A stretch of DNA of 17,347 bases. Origin: Nannocystaceae bacterium (GTDB lineage: Bacteria > Myxococcota_A > Polyangia > Nannocystales > Nannocystaceae). The notes under the pieces are model-generated. The model searched no databases. It worked only from the letters and a program-made list of their open reading frames with translations, and had not been told where the DNA came from. Below, one piece after another: positions 13,482-17,347 of this stretch (positions are counted from its first letter, which is position 1; every line of letters begins with the position of its first letter). The stretch is taken from positions 1 to 17,347 of the forward strand of contig JAESSZ010000767.1 in the NCBI GenBank assembly GCA_016763875.1. The letters are read 5' to 3'. A program made the translations under genes and the position numbers.

Positions 13482-15050
13482 CTAGCGGCGCAGAAATTGC
13501 TGGAACAGCGCCGCGTCAGGGGCTACGTCGACGGCGGTCTGCACGCTGACCAACTGACGTCGCACCAGTGATGCCAGGCTTGCTTCGAGCGGGATCATGC
13601 CGTCGCTGCGGCCTTTTTGGATCTCGCTCAGAAGCTGGTGACCTCTGCCTTCCCGGATCTTGGTCGCGACCGGCGTGTTCACCACCATCAGCTCGATAGC
13701 TGGAACTCGCGCGGGCGGTCGGTTAGTCGGCAACAAGACCTGGGTGACAACGGCCCGAAGTACCGCCGCCAGTTGGTTGCGAACCTGGTTCTGCTGGTGC
13801 TCTGGAAAGACATCAACCATGCGATCGATGGCCATGGGTGCATTGCCAGCGTGCAGCGTGGAGAGCACGAGGTGTCCGGTCTCGGCGGCCGTCAGCGCGG
13901 CGGCGATCGTGGCATGGTCGCGCATCTCGCCGAGCAAGATGATGTCAGGGCTTTCGCGCAGCGCAGCTCGCAGCCCGGTAGTGAACGCGTCGACATGGCT
14001 GCCCAGCTGGCGCTGATGAATGAGCGCGCGCTGCGACGTGTACTCGTACTCGATGGGGTCTTCGAGCGTGACCACGTGCTTTGCCGCCGTTCGATTGACG
14101 TGCTCGATGAGCGAAACGAGTGTGGTGGATTTACCCGACCCCGTCGTCCCGGTCACCAACACCAATCCGTTGCGGTGTTCGACCAGACGGAGCAGCTCGT
14201 CGGGGAGGTTGAGTTCGCGATGCGAAGGGGGATGACGACGGATCGGGCGCAGCGCGAGCGCCAGACCATGGTGCTGGCGGAAGAAGTTGCCGCGGTAGCG
14301 GTGCATGGTGTCGGCATCATGGACGAGCAAGGCGATGTCCGTGCTGCCCGTCGTTTCCAACTCATGTCGCGCACGGGTAGACAGCGCGGGCCCGATAAAT
14401 GCGAGAAGCGCCTCCGTGGTCACAGGGGAGCCGCTGAGTTGTACGACGTCTCCGCCGACGCGCAGGTGGGGTGGACGACCGACGGAGAGCAGGATGTCGG
14501 AGGCCTGCTCGGCGATGCCGCGGTCGAGGGCTTCGCGTAGGCTCCCCGGTTCACACGCAACGGCAATGCCTTCATCGAGCCGCGGCATCGTCGGCGACGC
14601 GAGCGCGACGTGAGGTTCGGTGCTTTCAGCTGCCGGAGGTGCGCTTGTCTCGGCGGCCTCGGTCGTGGGGAGAACAACGGTCGCGGCTCGCGGCGAAGGG
14701 GCGATGTCGGGAAGGACGACCGCGTTGGCAGCAGCCTCGCCGTCGGCCTTGGGTCGGCGAAAGGCCAGCCGGACGCGTCCCGCACGGGCCTCGATCTTCA
14801 CGAGGTAGGTCTCGCCATCGTCCGACGTGTAGCGAGTCTCGACCCCCTGATCTGCCTCCAGCCGCTTGCGCTCCTCGGATGTAGCAACCTCCTGGACCAT
14901 CGTGTGGACGATGTCATCGCCCGGATACGGCATCGACAATGGCCGGGGTTCCCCGTCCTTTTCGAGACGTGGCGCTTCGTCGGGAATGAAGATGAGCGCA
15001 TCCGCGCCCTGGGAGACGATCAGCTTCAGGAGCGAGTCGACGACTGCCAT
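13482..15050 (-). CDS. PilT-family ATPase with duplicated N-terminal domain
   Basis: From the ATG at 15050 the product is 522 residues. The second half is a type IV pilus retraction-type ATPase of the secretion ATPase superfamily: N-terminal domain at about 168-265 (QASDILLSVGRPPHLRVGG), Walker A GTTGSGKS at 301-308 with K307, Asp box (LEDPIEYEY), Walker B (IILLGEMRD), and His box (STLHAGNA). Residues 1-98 form a second, diverged copy of the PilT/PilB N-terminal domain (LLKLIVSQGADALIFIPDEA, then PRLEKDGEPRPLS). A Pro/Ala/Glu-rich linker at about 100-165 joins them. Typical PilT is around 350 residues, with Walker A near residue 135. The ATPase probably powers pilus retraction or a related machine; no pilus gene is adjacent. 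A longer reading frame starting with GTG at 15071 is possible but lacks support. Confidence 0.88.
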   Translation of the reverse strand: MAVVDSLLKLIVSQGADALIFIPDEAPRLEKDGEPRPLSMPYPGDDIVHTMVQEVATSEERKRLEADQGVETRYTSDDGETYLVKIEARAGRVRLAFRRPKADGEAAANAVVLPDIAPSPRAATVVLPTTEAAETSAPPAAESTEPHVALASPTMPRLDEGIAVACEPGSLREALDRGIAEQASDILLSVGRPPHLRVGGDVVQLSGSPVTTEALLAFIGPALSTRARHELETTGSTDIALLVHDADTMHRYRGNFFRQHHGLALALRPIRRHPPSHRELNLPDELLRLVEHRNGLVLVTGTTGSGKSTTLVSLIEHVNRTAAKHVVTLEDPIEYEYTSQRALIHQRQLGSHVDAFTTGLRAALRESPDIILLGEMRDHATIAAALTAAETGHLVLSTLHAGNAPMAIDRMVDVFPEHQQNQVRNQLAAVLRAVVTQVLLPTNRPPARVPAIELMVVNTPVATKIREGRGHQLLSEIQKGRSDGMIPLEASLASLVRRQLVSVQTAVDVAPDAALFQQFLRR

Positions 15051-15058
15051 CGGAGTCC

Positions 15059-15064
15059 CACTAT
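15059..15064 (-). promoter_or_regulatory. -10-like hexamer before the PilT-family gene
   Basis: CATAGT on the minus strand lies eight to nine bases before the ATG at 15050. The intervening GGGACTCCG has only a weak match to a ribosome-binding site, so either a leaderless or a very short leader is possible. Confidence 0.3.
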
Positions 15065-15097
15065 GCACCACGCGTGCCCAGCCGGTTGAACGAAGAT

Positions 15098-15112
15098 CGG
15101 CCTCAGAGGCCG
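15098..15112. repeat. Perfect inverted repeat upstream of the PilT-family gene
   Basis: CGGCCTC-A-GAGGCCG, two 7-bp arms around a single base. It lies about 50-60 bp upstream of the ATG at 15050, in a place suited to an operator. The loop is too short for a stable RNA hairpin with all pairs, and only TTTA follows, so a terminator is less likely. Confidence 0.5.
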
Positions 15113-15176
15113 TTTAGGGGACGATCGTAGGGGCGCGCGATTGACGTCTTGTCGCAGTCGAGGGGCCGTAGTGCGC

Positions 15177-15198
15177 CTTTAAGTCGGCTTTAAGCGGA
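15177..15198 (+). promoter_or_regulatory. Two CTTTAAG boxes with 11-bp spacing
   Basis: CTTTAAG occurs at 15177-15183 and again at 15188-15194, one helical turn apart. Downstream, TAGGCT at 15217-15222 could be a -10 element for the cytochrome operon starting at 15279, which places the boxes over and just above the -35 position. Tandem boxes with 11-bp spacing are typical sites for OmpR/PhoB-type regulators. No particular regulator is implied. Confidence 0.35.
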
Positions 15199-15278
15199 CG
15201 GGCCGCCGAGACTCCCTAGGCTGAAGTTAGCGGTGGAGCTGGCGATGGGCGCTGCGAGCCGCGGACGGGCGAGGGAAC

Positions 15279-15596
15279 ATGGATTCACAACAGATTCGCG
15301 GGAAGTTTCGTCATTGGATGATCAGTGGAGCGGTGGCGATCGGTGCCCTCGGGTTCTTGCTCGGTTCGACAGCGGGTGCGGACGATGCCCCTTGCAAAGC
15401 GACGAGTTTCTCCGTGGCCAAGGTCGAAAAAGCCTGCAAGGCCGGCGGACGCAAGGCGGCCAAGGTGGTGATGAAGGGGGTCGTCAAGAAAGCCAAAGCC
15501 GCCGGGGAGTCGATGAACTGCAAGACGTGTCACGACGATCTCAAGAGCTTCAGTCTCACCAGCAATGCGGTCGCTGACCTGAAGAAGTGGATGTGA
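15279..15596 (+). CDS. Small basic exported monohaem protein
   Basis: A 105-residue protein with a good ribosome-binding site (GAGGGA before the ATG). An N-terminal hydrophobic segment at about 15-33 ending TAGADDA looks like a cleavable signal peptide. The mature part is lysine-rich (KVEKACKAGGRKAAKVVMKG and neighbours) and carries one c-type haem motif C81-K-T-C84-H85, followed by DDLKSFSLTSNA. Two further cysteines (C39, C53) could form a disulphide. It is much smaller than typical cytochromes c and has no obvious methionine ligand loop, so it may be a compact electron carrier or a haem-bearing subunit. It is followed after 6 bp by a haem-motif lipoprotein gene, and the two surely form an operon. 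Confidence 0.78.
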   Translation: MDSQQIRGKFRHWMISGAVAIGALGFLLGSTAGADDAPCKATSFSVAKVEKACKAGGRKAAKVVMKGVVKKAKAAGESMNCKTCHDDLKSFSLTSNAVADLKKWM

Positions 15597-15602
15597 ACTG
15601 CG

Positions 15603-16238
15603 ATGAACCTATCGAAAAAGAACCAGGCGCTGGCTGGACTCATGTCGGTGTGTTTTTGCCTCTTGGGCTGCGATAACTCGGACTCCGGTGGCAGTTACGG
15701 GGACGACGGCGCGGGCACCGGAAATGGCGCCACCGTAGAATCCGACGATGACGGAGAGGATGAAGCATCGGCCGAGGAAGACTCGTCCAACGCCGATGCT
15801 GACGAGGGTGACGACGGCAACGCGACCCCGGCTGATACGGGGGGTGGGTCACAGGACGAAACCGCAGGCGACACTGGCGATGATACGGGGGGCGAAACAG
15901 ACGAAGGGTCGGAGGACGGCGACGAAGCGCTGAGCTTCAATACCGATGTCGCGCCGATTATCGCGGCGAACTGCAGTTGCCACCGCAGCGGATCACCGCC
16001 TGCGGGGCTGGACCTCAACGACGGCTCCGGATTTGCTTCTCTAGTCGGCGTCGCCTCGACGGCGGAAATATTCTACGTCTCACCTGGAGACGCTGATGCG
16101 TCCTACATCGTGAACAAACTGCAGGGTATGCAGGAGAGTGTGGGCGGGTCGGGCTCGCAAATGCCGCTGGGTGGCACGCTACAGGACTCCGAGATCGACA
16201 CGATCATCGCGTGGATCGACGGCGGCGCTACCGAGTGA
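15603..16238 (+). CDS. Lipoprotein with PSCyt1-like haem domain, CSCH motif
   Basis: A 211-residue lipoprotein with lipid cysteine C23 (LLGC). Residues ~24-108 are an extremely acidic low-complexity spacer. The C-terminal ~100 residues match the pattern of the small cytochrome-c-like domains of planctomycete/myxobacterial proteins: FNTDVAPIIAANC near the start, then AGLDL, and QMPLGGTLQDSEIDTIIAWI at the end, with M187 as likely sixth ligand. The haem motif is C124-S-C126-H127, with one residue between the cysteines instead of two. It lies 6 bp after the monohaem gene and probably works with it in envelope electron transfer. The domain call rests on pattern recognition; whether haem is attached is uncertain because of the altered motif. 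Confidence 0.8.
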   Translation: MNLSKKNQALAGLMSVCFCLLGCDNSDSGGSYGDDGAGTGNGATVESDDDGEDEASAEEDSSNADADEGDDGNATPADTGGGSQDETAGDTGDDTGGETDEGSEDGDEALSFNTDVAPIIAANCSCHRSGSPPAGLDLNDGSGFASLVGVASTAEIFYVSPGDADASYIVNKLQGMQESVGGSGSQMPLGGTLQDSEIDTIIAWIDGGATE

Positions 16239-16320
16239 GCGACTGCTAGCACAACATCGCGCGCGCTTCAGCGGGGAAGGGGCGTGCGACGGTTGTTCGT
16301 CGTGATAAGAGCCTCCAGGC

Positions 16321-17175
16321 ATGGACGCGTTGCGCGACTTTTTTGCTCAGCCGGGAGTCTCGCGGGCCGCGGTAGGGCTGGGGTACGTCGTGGCCGTACT
16401 CATCGTTCGGTCGCTGCTGACCCGGATGATTATCCGGACGCACCTGTCCAACGAAAGCAAGCTGCGTTGGCGGGCCCAGGTGCGCAACGCGACCGTCATC
16501 GCGGTTCTGCTGGGCCTGACACTGATCTGGGCCGAGCAGTTGCGGACGTTTGCGATCTCGATTGTCGCTATCGCCGCCGCCATCGCGATCGCCACCAAAG
16601 AGATCTCAGCGTGTCTACTGGGATCGTTGCTGCGGACCAGTGGTCGTGGATTCGAGATCGGGGACCGCGTTCAGATTGGTTCGGTCTGTGGTGATGTGAT
16701 CGACGTAGGGCCGATGACGACGTCGCTGCTTGAGGTTGGCGTACCCGCGTCGATTCACGCGCGAACCGGGCGGGTCGTTACCTTGCCCAATAGTGTCTTT
16801 CTCACCACCAGCGTCTTCAACGAGACGATGGCGCACAACTACGCGCTGCACGTGGTGCGTGTGCCGCTGCGCGCCGATGCCGACTGGCGTTCTGCTTCGG
16901 CTCGACTTGAGCGTCTCGGGAGGGACGCGTGCTCGGCGTATTTCGAAGACGGTTCGGAGTCGATGATTCGCCTGGCACGGGATCGCGGGGTGAGTCCGCC
17001 AAAGGTGGAACCGTCGGTGTACGTCGAGCTTCCGGAGCCAGGGCGCATCGACCTGCTGCTGAGAGTCTTGGCCCCCGCGCGTGACCGGGACGCGGTCGGG
17101 CAGTCGATCATTCAGCGGTTTTTGTCGGGCGAGGATGCTTTGTCTCCTCAGGACCCCGGCGCCGATACAGAATAA
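16321..17175 (+). CDS. MscS-family mechanosensitive channel
   Basis: A 284-residue inner-membrane protein. Three hydrophobic helices are visible at about 16-34, 57-71 and 76-95; the last, Ala-rich one (SIVAIAAAIAIATKEISACL) is the pore-lining helix of MscS proteins. The following beta domain has the family motif FEIGDRVQIGSVCGDVIDVG, then TT.L.E, and VVTLPNSVF at about 152-160. The C-terminal mixed domain is present, followed by a short polar tail. MscS channels open on membrane tension to release solutes during osmotic downshock, though this one is short and may have another gating signal. The last 68 bp overlap, on the opposite strand, the end of the phosphatase gene. GATAAG lies shortly before the ATG, with no clear Shine-Dalgarno. 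Confidence 0.92.
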   Translation: MDALRDFFAQPGVSRAAVGLGYVVAVLIVRSLLTRMIIRTHLSNESKLRWRAQVRNATVIAVLLGLTLIWAEQLRTFAISIVAIAAAIAIATKEISACLLGSLLRTSGRGFEIGDRVQIGSVCGDVIDVGPMTTSLLEVGVPASIHARTGRVVTLPNSVFLTTSVFNETMAHNYALHVVRVPLRADADWRSASARLERLGRDACSAYFEDGSESMIRLARDRGVSPPKVEPSVYVELPEPGRIDLLLRVLAPARDRDAVGQSIIQRFLSGEDALSPQDPGADTE

Positions 17176-17347
17176 ACGTGAGGTCGTCTGGCTTGGATGG
17201 CGCGAGCGGCTCGGGACGAAGCATGCGCTCGTGGCAGCGACGAGCGAGAGTCTTGGCCGCATTCTCGAGTGGGCCCTTGCGTACGATCTCGATGATCTCC
17301 GTCATACGCAAGTTGTCGAACAGACCATCGGTGCCGATGACTACGGT
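17108..17347 (-). CDS. PP2C-type Ser/Thr phosphatase, C-terminal end (5' partial)
   Basis: The last 79 residues of a PP2C/PPM-family phosphatase, running off the right edge. The edge shows the conserved TVVIGTDGLFDNL motif, whose Asp helps bind the catalytic metal. This is followed by the helix MTEIIEIVRKGPLENAAKTL and the final metal-binding motif KPDDLTFILYR. The protein has about 17 additional residues (GPEETKHPRPTKTAE region) after the usual end. These are encoded in the segment that overlaps the MscS gene. PP2C enzymes reverse Ser/Thr phosphorylation, and Ser/Thr signalling is abundant in myxobacteria. The partner kinase is outside the window. Confidence 0.9.
   Translation of the reverse strand, partial: TVVIGTDGLFDNLRMTEIIEIVRKGPLENAAKTLARRCHERMLRPEPLAPSKPDDLTFILYRRRGPEETKHPRPTKTAE

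Noticed and set aside
13617..14540. 307-codon plus-strand frame
   Set aside because: Antisense shadow of the PilT-family ATPase, whose Walker motifs are unmistakable.
15098..15116. Intrinsic terminator
   Set aside because: The palindrome has a one-base centre and only TTTA follows; an operator is more likely.

Overview
The window is high-GC DNA with long open frames on both strands and strong G/C preference at third codon positions. About seven secreted lipoproteins in 17 kb, several with acidic or Ser/Thr/Gly-rich spacers just after the lipid cysteine, together with ECF sigma factors, a CHAT-TPR protein, a PilT-family ATPase and a PP2C phosphatase fragment, suggest a myxobacterium, perhaps of the Nannocystis/Plesiocystis/Enhygromyxa type. 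That assignment is an inference from gene style; no rRNA or marker gene is present. No tRNA, rRNA, CRISPR array, insertion sequence or prophage was seen.

Layout. 1-971: end of a NarL-type sensor histidine kinase followed by its response regulator. 1001-2216 (minus): a Ser/Thr-rich lipoprotein and a secreted tail-collar-like protein with five His-x-His motifs, an operon with 13 bp between the genes. 2217-2877: a poorly coding stretch with one possible small secreted Cys-rich protein. 2878-7907 (plus): the most system-like block. It holds a probably exported TPR-CHAT peptidase, a Cys-rich lipoprotein overlapping it by 4 nt, an ECF sigma factor, a one-pass membrane protein overlapping the sigma gene by 4 nt (probable anti-sigma factor), and a second ECF sigma factor. 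7940-9435: housekeeping and accessory genes (Tag glycosylase, GFA-domain protein, TPR lipoprotein). 9644-11832: an unknown helical lipoprotein and a cytochrome c lipoprotein. 11867-13460: thiD divergent from a lipoprotein with a 12-bp tandem repeat. 13482-15050 (minus): a PilT-family ATPase with a duplicated N-terminal domain. 15279-16238: a small basic monoheme protein and a lipoprotein with an unusual Cys-Ser-Cys-His haem motif. 16321-17347: an MscS channel overlapping, tail to tail, the end of a PP2C phosphatase gene.

How the genes may work together. The 2878-7907 block looks like an envelope-signalling module: an exported CHAT peptidase and a translationally coupled lipoprotein outside the cytoplasm, and an ECF/anti-sigma pair that could carry a signal inward. 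The cytochrome genes at 10903, 15279 and 15603 point to periplasmic electron transfer. Several genes lack a Shine-Dalgarno sequence and instead have a -10-like hexamer 5-9 nt before the start codon, suggesting frequent leaderless transcription.
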